64,000 nucleotides of DNA from Promerops cafer (lineage: Eukaryota > Chordata > Aves > Passeriformes > Nectariniidae). Location: contig VZSE01005864.1 in assembly GCA_013398275.1 (NCBI GenBank), positions 7,447 to 71,446 of the forward strand, in the 5' to 3' direction. Below the pieces are notes generated by a model, which worked only from the letters and a program-made list of their open reading frames with translations, was not told the origin of the DNA and searched no databases. The position numbers were made by a program, and so were the translations under genes. Positions 36,401 to 47,911 of this stretch are shown one piece after another (position 1 is the first letter of the stretch; the number at the start of each line of letters is the position of its first letter).

Positions 36401-36802
36401 GGGGGAAACAGAGGGCAGAGTGGGCAGCAAGGCAAGAAAATCCCCAGTCTGTTCACCCTTTTTTTTTTCCTCCCAGTTTCTGGCTTAAAACTTTGGTTTG
36501 CTGGGCAATGGATAATTAAGTAATTTTGTAGCTTTGCAAAAGTGTCTGTAAAAAAAGGACGCTGAGGTCTACAGGAGTCGGCAATGCCACCAGGACCAGG
36601 ATTTCTCAAGGCTTGAGGGCTTCTGTCACAGCTGCAGTGTCTGCAATGGTGCTGAGCCTTTCTGGAGAGCCACATCCATAGCTGTGGGTTCAACCAGTGC
36701 ATTGGATTCCCTTTTTCCAGCTGCAAGGATCCAGAAGTGCACCTGCATGGTGTGCCCTCTCTCAGCTTTGAAGGGAACCTACCAGGAAGCCAGAGAGGGA
36801 TT
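36401..36802. other. Unassigned DNA between CpG cluster and CR1
   Basis: Nothing is recognised. A long minus-strand open frame here runs into the CR1 copy and is therefore not a gene. Confidence 0.5.
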
Positions 36803-37070
36803 CTCACCTGGATCTGTAATGACTGGACAAGGAGTAATGGGTACAAATTGAAAAAGAGGAAATTTAGGTAGGATATTAGAAGGACATTTTTTACTGTGGG
36901 AGTAGAACAGGTTGCCCAGTGGAAGCCTCATCTCTAGCAGTGTTCAAAGCCTGGCTGGATAAAGCCTTGAGCAACCTGGGAGGTGTCCCCACTCATGGCA
37001 GGGGGGTTTGGACTAGATGACATTTAAGGTCCATCCCAACCCCTTAACATTCTATGATTCCATGGATTTG
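36803..37070 (+). mobile_element. CR1 LINE 3' end with intact tail
   Basis: GACTGGACAAGGAGTAATGG, GGATATTAGAAGGACATTTT, GAACAGGTTGCCCAGTGGAA, GTGTTCAAAGCCTGGCTGGA, CATGGCAGGGGGGTTTGGAC and the tail TTAACATTCTATGATTCCAT give the complete order of an avian CR1 3' untranslated end, including the terminal octamer-type repeat. It is 5'-truncated at about 36,800. It is the best-preserved CR1 3' end in the window and belongs to a different subfamily from 16,990-17,212. Confidence 0.95.
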
Positions 37071-40000
37071 TGGATCAAACCATCCCTCAAGGGCCAGCCC
37101 TTGCCCAGCTGAGTGCTGGCAAACTGGAACAGCTCGGCAGGGGCTGCGGGTGGGTGTGCTGGGAGGCAGGGCTGCGTGTGCTGGGGAGGCAGCCTGCCCT
37201 GGTGGAGGTTACATCCTGCCCTGGAGCAGTGATAAAATATGCAGGAGGTGGCTGCTGTGTCCAGGGATGTGCTCCATGGAGACAGAGAGATTGGAACCAT
37301 TCCGACAGCAACCAGAATGCCAAGCACCCCCTTGCTCCTTGGGCTTCTTTACCAACCAGATCCATTAAAGCCAAATATAACCCAATTCCAAAGCAGCTCA
37401 CCCCCAGTAACGATTCAGAGAACACATGGGATGAAAAAATAATGTAGCTAAAAAGTCATAAAAATGAAGCCTATTTGATTAGATCCAAACCAGTGGTATC
37501 AACTGATTTTGCTCATTTAACCTGTCTCCTGATCGCAGTACAGCCATCATTTAGCTGCAGGGTGGATGTGTTCATACTGAACTATTAATCTGTTTCAAAA
37601 TGCCATAACATTTCCATGAAGAACTTCCTAATTTTTTTTTCAGAAATTAAATGTCTGTTTAAAGTTCATTCCCTCCTGCTGCAACTAATTGAAATGAGAT
37701 TTGGTTTATCTTTATGACAAGAAAATGAGATTGAGTTTCATAATAATAACAATAATGATAACTCTATAGATTTTAGGACTAGCAGTTAATAATTATAGTA
37801 ATATGTGGAGATTAGAAAAGAGTAATGCAGCATAAACAGTCCATTGTTATTTGTTGAGATATGGGATTGGGTATCAGTTCATACCATTTTTCTGCTTTTG
37901 TATCTGTTTTTAGTTCTCATTGAATTTTAGACAACTGCATTAATTAATTTCACCCCAGTATCTGGTAGTTTAAGTAACCTTTTGTGAACTAGTGCTCAAT
38001 CTAAGCCTTTCTAAACATGGATTTTTAAAAAGCAAAATTCTTGAAAAGCAAAAACTGAGGAATATAAACATTAATCAGCCATCTGTCACCTCCCTGCCCC
38101 TGGGGGTCAATGATCAGGAATTGGCCGTGTGGGTGACTGGAGCAATCTGAAGGTGAACCTGAAGTCCACCATTCCCAGCTGGTGCCCTGGGGTCGGGAAG
38201 GGACAGAAAGGATCCGTGCCTTGCCCAGACTCTTTGCCCAGTGGTTTGCATGGCAGGGCAGGAATCCTGGGGGCACTCCCAGTTCTCCTTGAGGAAGAGT
38301 TTCTAATCCAGAACCTTTCAAACCTGCGCAAGCGCTGGTGGAATGAGCTCCCTTGAGAACCGCAGTGATTGTGTTGTGCCAAAATCCAGTGCTGGAGAAG
38401 AGCAGATTGTTCTGGAAATGTCTTTCTGTATCTATATGTGTGTGTGCTATGTCTATAGGTGTGTATATCCATATACATATCCATGTATAAAATACATACA
38501 CGTATTTCAGTGATCACTCAAAATCATGTTTGTTATCCTTTGAACAGTCCTAGAAGTTAACTTTTATAACTTTGGTTATTTCACTGCTAATGCTGCTTAT
38601 TAAAAGGGTAATGATTTGAGAAAGAAAAGCAGCAATATAGCCCTAAAATTAAAAGGTATATTCCAGAGGAGAGCTACGTGTTCATTTTCCTCATGACAGT
38701 TTTCATTTTTTTTTGTTTTACCTGCTTTGGTTGTTTCTATTTACTGAAATTTCAAGTCATATGTGGAAAACCTCCATATATGGAAAAATACAACTACCTT
38801 GAATCATATTGCCTTCATTCATGATGGGATTTACCTTATAATATAAATAACCCATTGGTTGCAAAGGGCTTTTTGGGAAGTAAGGCAGTGTTTAATGCCA
38901 GTCCACAAAAGTCTGGTCCACAGTGCTTTGAATTGTAACACCTTCTTATGATAGGAATCCAAGAAAACCAAGAAGCCAGCAAGCACAGGCCCCAGGTTTG
39001 TGTTTTAAATGATTTATAGGGTCTGTAGAAGACATGGGAGAAAATCTGATTTGAGACTCCTGACTCTTCAGGAAGTTCAGATTTCTCAATCGAAACAGGA
39101 GCGAAAAAATCATCTTACAGCCCTCCATCCACAGTGGGTACAGAGCAGAACAGTGATGGTAAAAGCTCTCAGCACACTTAGATTTAGGAGCTTTTTACCT
39201 TTGGGACATCCCCCCCACCCCGCTGTGTGCCGTAGAGGAGGAAGGCTGAAGGTTGGATGGGACTGGGGTGAGCTGGCCAGGAGTGCTGCCCGTGTGGTGT
39301 GGGCACCATGGCTTGGGGAGGAAGGGAATTGTCATTGGAACTGGGGTCTCCAAGGGGGACTCAGCTGAGCCCTTTGGGGTGGGAATGGAAAGAATTAGTT
39401 GACACAGAGGACAATTGGCTATGATGGCTCTTTCAGATGGTTATGTTTTATTATGTAAATGCATGTTTATCAGCTTTTTTAAAATGCAGATTAAACACCG
39501 AGCACTGCATTCAACTTGGGGAAGAAAACACCTCTTTGACTCAATAAACCACTGCTCCTTCTTTTGAGCTGATGAGTTCCCTTGTGCCAAAAGGTGTTTG
39601 GACAGTGTTTAATGTGAGTAGTGCATAACCAAATAGGCAGCGATGCTGCTGGCAGAGCTGAGGCTTCAGAGGGGATGCAGGACAAGCAACACCTGGGCAG
39701 TGTCCCTGAGGATATAGACCCACAGACCACCCCTATTGTGCACTGGATTCAGGTGGGGATGAATGCACTGCCTTTGAGCTGGAAAGCAATCCACTGTTTA
39801 ATAGGAAGTGCTGCCTTCCAAACTGTGGGTTGGATTTTGTCTGTGCAAGTTCACTGACTTTAGTGGGACCAAGTAGCTTCAGCAGAATAAGGTTTTGCTT
39901 GAGAAATTTTTTTACACATCCTGTTCTGCTTCCAGAGCTGCAATCTATCTGCTCTGGCTTTTCCTGCTGACTCATGGCAGGTTCAGTGAAGAAAAACTGT

Positions 40001-40164
40001 CTCTGTTTCTTCATTACCCCTGTGATTACCTTATAGCATGGACAGGTTGGCTCCAATCACCTCTCAGGGTGGTGCAAATGAGAAATGACTCCACTGTAGA
40101 GATTGGATGGAGAGACACTTCACACCTGTACTAGTGGGGGAAAAAACCAGTAATGCCATTTGCC
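37071..40164. other. Unassigned DNA
   Basis: No exon is supported. 37,090-37,270 is GC-rich with chance open frames on both strands. A TATG/TGTG-rich simple sequence lies at 38,430-38,500. 39,825-39,900 (TTGGATTTTGTCTGTGCAAG, then TTCACTGACTTTAGTGGGAC) resembles an old amniote repeat but is too diverged to name. Confidence 0.5.
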
Positions 40165-40326
40165 AAATCACAGAATCACAGAATGCTTTGGGTTGGAAGG
40201 GTCCATGAAGTTCCACACCCTGCCATGGGCAGGGACACCTTCCACTATCCCAGGTTTCTCTAAGTCCTGTCCAAACTAGCCTGAAACACTTTGAGGGATG
40301 GGGAAGCCACAGCTTCCCTGGGCAGT
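40165..40326 (-). mobile_element. CR1 LINE 3'-end fragment, minus strand
   Basis: AAATCACAGAATCACAGAAT is the reversed terminal repeat. It is followed by GCTTTGGGTTGGAAGGGTCC, CACACCCTGCCATGGGCAGG, GACACCTTCCACTATCCCAG and GATGGGGAAGCCACAGCTTC, the same order as at 7,541-7,695 but reaching slightly further into the element. It is non-coding. Confidence 0.95.
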
Positions 40327-41297
40327 AATTGTCCTGAAGGAGAGAAATTAGCTATAAGGAGTTAAAAAAGGTTTTTAATAAGGAAGTAGATTATTTGTTC
40401 TTTGCAGCTTAGTTACTAAATAATGAAGGTGGTTTCAGTGGTCTGTAGGCTGAAGAATCAGGTCCAAATATTCCTCTAAAACCCCCCAGTTTAGGGGAAT
40501 CAGAAGTGCTGTGCCTTCTTCACATCATTCCACAGCTTTTATCAGCACTGCTTCCTGGAAGATCCTCTCTCCAAGGATCGTGCTCAGTACCTCTCTGAAT
40601 GCCTAAAAAGATTTTTTTTCTCTCTTTAAACCTGTCACCCTCATCATCCCAGGAAGTTTTGCAGAAGATGAGATTAAAATACTCTTGGAAACCTTCAAGT
40701 GGCCAGGCTGGTTGGTGTGGCAGCACATGGGGACCTCTCCATCCCCTCCAGCCCCCCTTCCACACGGGGCTCTCACATGCAGGGAGCACAATCAATAGGC
40801 CACAAGGGCAGCCCCAGAATACATTTCCAAAGACATGTTCTTGGCTGTCTTCACAATAGGAGATATAATGACACTGCTGACATGCAGTGGCACTGAAAGA
40901 CTTCTGTAATAGGGCTGGTCAATTTTTTTCTGTGTTTAAAGGAAAATGAGGTTTTCTACTATGAATATTTTTCATGACAGGTGCCCACTTTCCTCTGAGC
41001 ATGACAGTGTCTTGTTAAAACACAACACTTCCAAAGTGATGTGTTTAATTTGAAAAGTAATGTTTTTCATTTTTTGTTACTTGACAAGAAGAAGGAATTT
41101 TGCCAAGAGAAGACACTGATGTAGATAGGAAAAAAAGACATAATTTTCTTAGGAAACAAATTACTGTTTTCTCTTTCACTCTGCCTTATACCTACACCTG
41201 TAGGCACACACTTAGATCCTGGGCATCAGTGATAACAATTTTAAAATGATGCCACTTTTAGGGAGACTGTGTGTGAAAATGTATATTATTAAGCACA
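40327..41297. other. Unassigned DNA
   Basis: Nothing is recognised beyond the CR1 fragments on either side. 40,520-40,800 is GC-richer with short chance frames; 40,910-41,200 is AT-rich. Confidence 0.5.
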
Positions 41298-41410
41298 GGT
41301 AGTGCTACCCTCCTGCAGATCAACACTCAGGCCCAACTTAGTGTCTTCTGTGAACTTACTGAGGGTCCACTCAACCCCCTCATTGATAAAGATATTAAAC
41401 AGGACTGGAA
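41298..41410 (-). pseudogene. Decayed CR1 reverse-transcriptase (ORF2) fragment
   Basis: Translated on the minus strand, the segment gives P-V-L-F-N-I-F-I, then E-G-V-E-W-T-L-S-K-F-T-E-D-T-K-L-G and S-V-D-L-Q-E-G. This aligns with the reverse-transcriptase active-site region of avian CR1 ORF2, where the family has V-L-F-N-I-F-I-D-D-L followed by F-A-D-D-T-K-L-G. The catalytic F-A-D-D box is changed to F-T-E-D and the residues after F-I are partly deleted, so the fragment cannot be active. It is separate from the nearby CR1 3' end at 40,165 and probably from an older insertion. Confidence 0.85.
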
Positions 41411-42204
41411 GTCTGTATTAGGTATTTTTGGTATCTCCTGAAGAAAGTTTGTTAGAAGAGAGAAAAATGGAGCCATGGACACACAGATTTGATATTTATG
41501 AAAAGATTTGTTGAGACATACAAGACTCAAACTATGTGGTAAAGCTTTCAAATAATGTTGAAACAGAGAAAACGTTAATCTTCATTATCTGAGGAGCCTG
41601 GCCTGGCCCTGTGACATGGTTTCTTGTCTCACAGTTTTAATACATTTAGACATGTTAAAGCTGTAGACAAGCTGTAAGAGCTTGCACAAAGAAGGAAATC
41701 TCTTTGGTGGCATTGCAAATACTCATCCACTAAACCAGTACTTCTGGCACATATTTAATAAGCCTTTGATCAACATGCCCTGGAACCACTAAGAATTTCC
41801 TAAAGGACAAAAATCCCATTATAGTATTAATTTTTTAGTGCTGAGGCCCTCATATTCACTGAGATAAACATATTGTATTCTTTTAACACACAGTTGAATT
41901 ACCATAAATGTTTTGAAAGGATGACACCCCGGATAATTCATTGGATTTTAATTCCTCTTGTGATGTTTCACAGAAAAGGAGGCCTTTGTTTTTTCTGGTG
42001 AGCTGAGTGCAGGCAGAAGGATTCTTTGATTTAGTGGCAGTACCTCAGAAGGCGTCGCAGCGTCAGTTAAATGTGCAAGGTAGCCCTCGGGGATGAATGC
42101 AGCACTTATCCCTACCCAGCAAACCATGTCCTGCTTGCCAACAACTGCTCACTGAGTGACAGGGAGAAGCTTTTGATGTGTCAGCCCAAGGTGGGGTTCC
42201 CTGA
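41411..42204. other. Unassigned DNA
   Basis: No exon or repeat is recognised. CpG words begin to appear near 42,050 (GGCGTCGCAGCGTC) ahead of the GC-rich spike. Confidence 0.5.
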
Positions 42205-42290
42205 GCACCGCTCCCCTCCCGGCGTGGGGCGGTGTCCGGCGGAGCCGCGGCGGCCGCGCCGACCCCGTGCGGTGGCAGCAGCCACTTCAA
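42205..42290. promoter_or_regulatory. Very GC-rich CpG spike
   Basis: About 14 CpGs lie in some 85 bases, including GGAGCCGCGGCGGCCGCGCC, at over 80% GC by eye, bounded on both sides by AT-rich DNA. It contains a GGCGGCCGCGCC core typical of vertebrate CpG-island centres but is far shorter than a standard island. It abuts a candidate conserved segment and could be a small promoter or an enhancer-associated CpG island. Confidence 0.4.
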
Positions 42291-42295
42291 ACATG

Positions 42296-42720
42296 GCCTC
42301 ATGAATAGGGGCTCGTTTGACCCTTGACCACGAGCAGCCTCGAAATTGGCAGACAGAGAATCAGAGTAATTTGTATCATTTCAATTAGTTACTAGCTGCA
42401 TAACAGGGAGGTCATGACTTTTTTGGGATGATTATTGCCCATGGCAACCAAACTTCAATGTACCATCAGTTTCCAAATACTTTCACTTAATAAATGTAAG
42501 TTCATAAACAAGGCCCGATTGTTGGGGACACAACAAAGCCAATTATCTGCGCTGCTGCCGAGGGAGCGGAAGATGACATAACTTTGTCGGCAAAATCCTT
42601 TTTATTAGCAACAAGAGAAAAAAGTCCCTGATAAATGGCTTTAATAATGTTGGCTGAATGAACAGTATTGATCTTTGACTATGTAAAATGGCGAGGAAAG
42701 GCAAGTTTATATAAGAGCAC
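42296..42720. promoter_or_regulatory. Candidate conserved non-coding element
   Basis: Directly after the CpG spike comes complex AT-rich sequence that keeps isolated CpGs (CTCGTTTGACC, CCACGAGCAGCCTCG, GCCCGATTG, ATCTGCGCTGCTGCCGAGGG, TTGTCGGCAAAATCC). It also has dense TAAT/ATTA words such as TTTCAATTAGTTACTAGC. Retained CpGs within AT-rich, repeat-free sequence suggest constraint. No coding frame is convincing. The role is inferred only. Confidence 0.33.
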
Positions 42721-44059
42721 TGTTGTTGTACTATTGAGAGCAGGCCGGTTTTGTTTCACAGTTTGTTCTATGCACCAAAATTCTGAAATTCTAAAATCAA
42801 TGTTGCCATTGTTGGGCCAAAACAGCACACCCTGACCACAGACAATGCAAAGAATTTCAAAATATAGATAGCTCCCTGATACATACAGATCGGATTGTAA
42901 GAAACATTGGGTTGTTTTTCCTTTCTGAAGAAAGGGCAGCTTGTTCCAGGATGCAGACAATGGTGTGTCTACATGCCTGTGAAACTTCATGAACTCAGTG
43001 CAATAATTCAAGCCTTTGATTTGAAAAATGTTTTGTATGTCTTCCTCCACATCTGCAAATACCTCCACTTTCCCTTGATGCCAGCCAAGAGTTGTTAGCA
43101 GGCGAATGTTTTCCACTTGAGGAAGAAAAAAAAAAATTAGGCACGTACATAAGTTTTGCTATTTGGCTTTTGTTTTTTGAATTAAAATAAAGGTTTCCTT
43201 CTTTCATGTCACAATCTATTAGCCACTGGGATACCTGGTATCACAGTTCTTTCCCCTTCACCCCTGCATTTGTAGCAGATTTGACGGTGTGTGGAAACCA
43301 ACACAGGCACTGCGCTGTGACTGCGTCACCTGCAATCAGCTGGAGATGCTGCTGAGATTAATCATGACAGTAGGCAATATTTCCAACATTATTAGAAGAG
43401 AAACCTAATATTTTGGGACATCAGGGATCTCTGAGCTGTTGTCCATCAAACTGAGAACCTTCATTTTCTGCTCCTTGGATGGGTAACCTTAAGTTTTAAC
43501 CATTTCACAGGCAGCAGGTTCACACACACAAACAGGCACGCTCTACACCGTGCCACATGCAGGGAGTAAATCCTGAGCACTCTTTGGAGCTGCTCTCAGG
43601 CACTTGCACAAACAGGGGCATTTTGGTCAGACCAAGCCTCTGTCTCCTCTTTAAGTTGTAGTCAGCTGCTGTTCACTGCCTTAACTCACCCTTTGGGTCA
43701 TTTGTTTGTAAATCTGTGGGCATTTGCAAGACAGAAATCCAGGCACTGGTGTTTGGCAAACATCTGTCCATTCCACTGCATGGCTGCTAAGGGCAATTAA
43801 TTCACCCTGCTGATGGTCTCTCAAATACAATTTTGATGAATCATATTTGAAAAATGCTTAAAGTTTGGGGCTTTAGGTTGTACAAAGAACCCACTACAAT
43901 GTTTAATGACTCTGGATGAGCTGCATCATTTTGAAGGATAGAGTTAATGCAGCTTTTGTCTGAGGCTGAAGCAGTGCAATATCCATGTTAATGGGCTGGG
44001 AATTTTCATCACAGTTTTACTTTTTTCTTGCAGCTGTTGGTTGTAGGTCAGTGACATAA
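42721..44059. other. Unassigned DNA
   Basis: No gene or named repeat is seen. A minus-strand frame at 42,679-43,116 (145 codons) has no recognisable domain and no splice or promoter context. Confidence 0.5.
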
Positions 44060-44345
44060 ATTTTATTTAAGGCTTCATCCTGCAAAACTTTATTATGGAT
44101 GGTAGAGATTATTGTCAGTGATACTGGCCACAGCAGTAAGTGCAACCTTTCATGCTGAGGGCTTGCAGGGTCAAGCTGTGCTCTATTTGCTGGAGTAAGC
44201 AGTGCCTCAGGTTAAAAGATATGGGGGATCAGGCTCCTACACTTTGGGAAAATCTCAAAGACCACGCACAGCATTAAGCACATTTAGTTCCTCATGAATG
44301 CAGTGGGAGTTGAAGGCACTCAGCACCTTCTGGGATTTGGCCCAG
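44060..44345 (+). mobile_element. Ancient amniote repeat remnant, family uncertain
   Basis: TTAAGGCTTCATCCTGCAAA at the start, and AGTGGGAGTTGAAGGCACTC followed by AGCACCTTCTGGGATTTGGC at the end, resemble widespread reptile and bird repeats with 'GCCTGATCCTGCAAA' and 'GGGAGTTGAGGGCACTCAGCACCTC...GGCCC' motifs. The middle is too diverged to follow, so this may be two separate scraps. No coding capacity. Confidence 0.5.
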
Positions 44346-47300
44346 AATAATTGTTTTCAAATGGGACTGCAATATTTGATTTTAGTTTTGAAACAACTGC
44401 AGTCCTCAGTCAGAAGGGAAGGCTGACATTGTTATGAAAAAAAAAAAAAAAATCAGGGATTTTGTCCTCCCTCAGCAGAGAGCCTGAACAATTGCCCTTT
44501 GATTTAGAAAGAAAGCTCAGAGCACAAGTGAGCTGGACACTGCAGATCTGAGATGGATTTGCATGTTTACTTTCAGTCTGTCCCTGAGAAGCTGGTGGGA
44601 AAGAATCTCTTTTAAAATCACCCCAACTTCAGCAGAACTTTTCTGCAGAATGATTTGGGACCTCCTCTTTACACCTCACTGCATTGCTCTGAGCTCACAC
44701 ACAAAGGTGAAGATGCTTCTGGAATAAACCAGCAGATCCTGTGAAGCTGTAACGAGCAAATTTCTTCTGTTCTCATTTGAAACATCGTCCTGAGAGACAC
44801 TGAGCTTCCTTGCTCTCCACAGACCTGCTAAGTGAAGTGCTGAGACACTTGTGGAGTGGAGTGGCCTCCATGCCACCTTCTCCACAGCTCAGTTCCTTTG
44901 GATTTCAGTGGCACCCAGCCCCACCTGGAGCCCCTGAAGCAACTTAGGCTTCCAAGTTTGGCCCGTTTTGGAGCTCAGCACCCTGCAAGATCTACATGTA
45001 CATATCCAGAGACAATGCACCTCATCTGGGATGGAGCCCTCAATATTCTCCCAGCATTCCCACACTCTGAAAGTCATCAGCAAACTCCACAAAGTGAAAT
45101 GAGTGGTGAGACAGCAAATAAAATCCATTCTCCTGTGTTCCATAATACCTTCCAAGGAAACCAACAACTCCTTCCCGTACCCTTTTCCCCCCCTCCCCCC
45201 ATGATGCATTTCTGAATATTTCTAGAACCTTTTCACACTCCTTTGGCAGCTGATCCTATCCCACCTTATCCATCATCATTGCTGCCTTGAGAGCTGATTC
45301 ATTTATCTCATTGCTTTTGAGCTGTCACCCAGAGCTTTGGATACTTAGACCCAATTTCTTGGATTTGGTCTTTCATGTGGCCTCTTCCCTGCTGGCATCC
45401 ACTCAATCATCCCCTGTGCCAGCTGATCTCCTGAGCTCCTCATATGTCATACACTTCTCAACCACCTGGTGGTTGCACACAGGATCTACTTTTAGATCTC
45501 TTTCCCCCCCTACATTCCTTGTTTGCTGCCATATAATGCAGGATTCGTCTTTTTGTGTCTTTGCCAGATTGTTTTTTCTTAATTACAGGCAGAGCACAGC
45601 AAGGCAGACAAATGATGGGTTTGTGTCCATTCTTCTTTATGTTAAGAAGGTTTTTCTCCTCTGGAAAATAATTGGATGCTTGTGAAATTCAGTTTTATTC
45701 TATGCCTCCTTTTCCTTATTTCTTGCTGTCTCGGCCCTAAATAAATTACTTACACTTAAAAATAATGTAGTTATTTACATACTCTGTTCCCCATCATCCC
45801 CACAGGATCTGCCCTGCCATGTACACCTGGATGCTATCTTGGAATCACCCTTGTTTTTCACTGCCCACAGACTCTGACTTTGTCAGATGACACTCTGCCA
45901 TTCCAAGTTCCTTTCATCTGCTCTCCTTTCCACCAGCCCCAATTAATATTCCTTGCTGCAGGAAGCATCTTCGGCATATTCCAGCACCTTTTGCTCTCTG
46001 AACATAATTCTTATCTAACTCTTGATATGATAAGTCATACTGGCCAGAGTTAACCTTATTACTAGAGATGTACTGAGCAATCTTGCAGTCATGAGATACC
46101 AGGGATATTTCAGTAATGGGAAATCTGCTTCCCATACAAGATTGATTTTAGTGATGACCTTTAGCTGGAATGATACCTGTAAATTCTTATCTGCATTAAT
46201 TTCTTGTTTTCTCTTGTCACATGCTGTCAGTGTGTGTGTATCTTGCAGATATGAAGTATTAAGAGCCAGCCCTGTAACAGACTGTCTGTGAGGACCTGGA
46301 GTTATTGCAATACACTCAACTTTACTGGAGTGAAGTATCTGGGCTCCTGTACTGCCCCTAGGACATAGTCCTTAAAAAAAAAATGCAAATCCTAATACTG
46401 ACTTTTCTGTTATTTACAGACTGAAAATTATTTCAGAGCATCTTCATATTTTCTTAATGTGACTTAGTAAGAAATACATGGCCACAGTACTCAGTTGGCT
46501 AAAATCAGGGTTTGAAGAAACAAAATTAAATTGTAAGATTAAAAAATAGGGTTTAATTTTCTAACATCACCTTTTCTTCCAACGTCCTTTTTGTGGCATC
46601 TCAGTCACACAGAGTAGTTGGGATTCTGTTTTTCCCCTTCTGCTAGAGTTTGTTGTCATTGCTGCTAAGTCTGAGTTCATTAAACTGTAAAAATGATCTA
46701 TGAATTGGGGTGGAATATTCCCCTCAAAGATGGATTACAGCTCACACACTAAGGTATGCTTGTTAGAGAAATCAGTGGGGAGGTCCTGTGGCCATTGTTA
46801 TGCAAGGGGATGGTCCCCTTTGACCCTAAAATGTGTGTGTGGAGAGATGAGAGGACCCTTACTGTGTCTTACAGAATCTTTGCACCATTAATTGATTTTG
46901 GAGACCTTATGTGGCAATCAGCTCCCTAGTGCTCCTTTCTGTTTGCTGTGCATGATATTTGTATGATGCTCACTTAAACAAATTAACAATTTAAATTTCT
47001 GCTCCCTTATAGATGATCAACATTTGAGTGTCTTATTGTCTATAACTAGGAGATAAATGGCATTACTGACAATTTAGTAAAGCAGACACCCCATTTCCTT
47101 ATTGCTGAAATGATTGCAAAGGAATCTCCCCATTCCATAAGATGATCATCCACAAAGAAATCTGTCCCTTCCATCCTTGAAACTTTTAGGGTCAGAGACT
47201 TTTTTATCAAGCATCTGATATCCTTCTCTTATATCATGGAAAAAAGTGCTCACAAAGAAGACCTAATTAATAGTGTGGACACGCTGTAGTAAAAATGTTT

Positions 47301-47799
47301 GCTCACTGCCTAAGATTGGTCAAAAAATATCTAGAAGGGAATGGAGAATCATCCTCAACACTCTGTCAGTGCTGGGAGCTCTTCTTGTCTTTGACCTTCT
47401 GGTCAGTCCTGGTTGCTGCGTTTTGAAAAAGATATAGCAGAAATATCAAAGAGCTCCGAAAGAGCAATAAATACTGGTGGAAGCCTGAAAAGTTCATATA
47501 TTGTAGGAGCCAAACTGTGGTTTCTGTGCTCAGTTCACCAAGGAGGTTGATGTTATTTGTTGTGTGAAATGCAGCACAGCAGGAGAAATGGGTTAACTTT
47601 TGTCCCGGTACCCAAATGAGGGAACCACTGCATGGATGTAACATTTTGAAAAATATAATAAATTAGGTTATGGAGTTCCCTCAGACAGTGAGGCAGAAAC
47701 TGGACAAAAATAAAAGCTTAGGCCATAGTGTGAAGAAAAGAACATCTGTGGATACATGAGGTAAGGAAGAAATATATAAACCCTCTTAGTTCAGAATAA
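44346..47799. other. Unassigned DNA
   Basis: A 16-A run lies at 44,437-44,452. 45,130-45,580 is pyrimidine-rich on the plus strand and holds a 132-codon frame (45,287-45,685) with no known domain. The remainder shows no repeat or exon I can name. Confidence 0.5.
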
Positions 47800-47911
47800 A
47801 ATCAGCTGGTATCAGGAACATCCCCAACGGGTGTCTTATTGCATAACTGTCCGTTATAGGGGTTTTATATCTAGCACTAGATGGACCATTGGTCTGATTT
47901 AGTATTGAAAC
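47800..47911 (+). mobile_element. Ancient CR1 3' end
   Basis: GCATAACTGTCCGTTATAGG, GGTTTTATATCTAGCACTAG, ATGGACCATTGGTCTGATTT and AGTATTGAAACTCC follow the 3' end of old amniote CR1 lineages, whose signature I recall as CTAGATGGACCATTGGTCTG-ACCCAGTATGG as seen in turtles and crocodilians. It is older than the songbird-type CR1 copies here and is strongly 5'-truncated. Confidence 0.8.

Noticed and set aside
36358..36846. Minus-strand 162-codon frame
   Set aside because: It runs into the CR1 3' end at 36,803-37,070 and has no domain I recognise.
45287..45685. 132-codon plus-strand frame
   Set aside because: The pyrimidine-rich strand gives serine/leucine/phenylalanine-rich frames by composition. 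No domain or context supports a gene.
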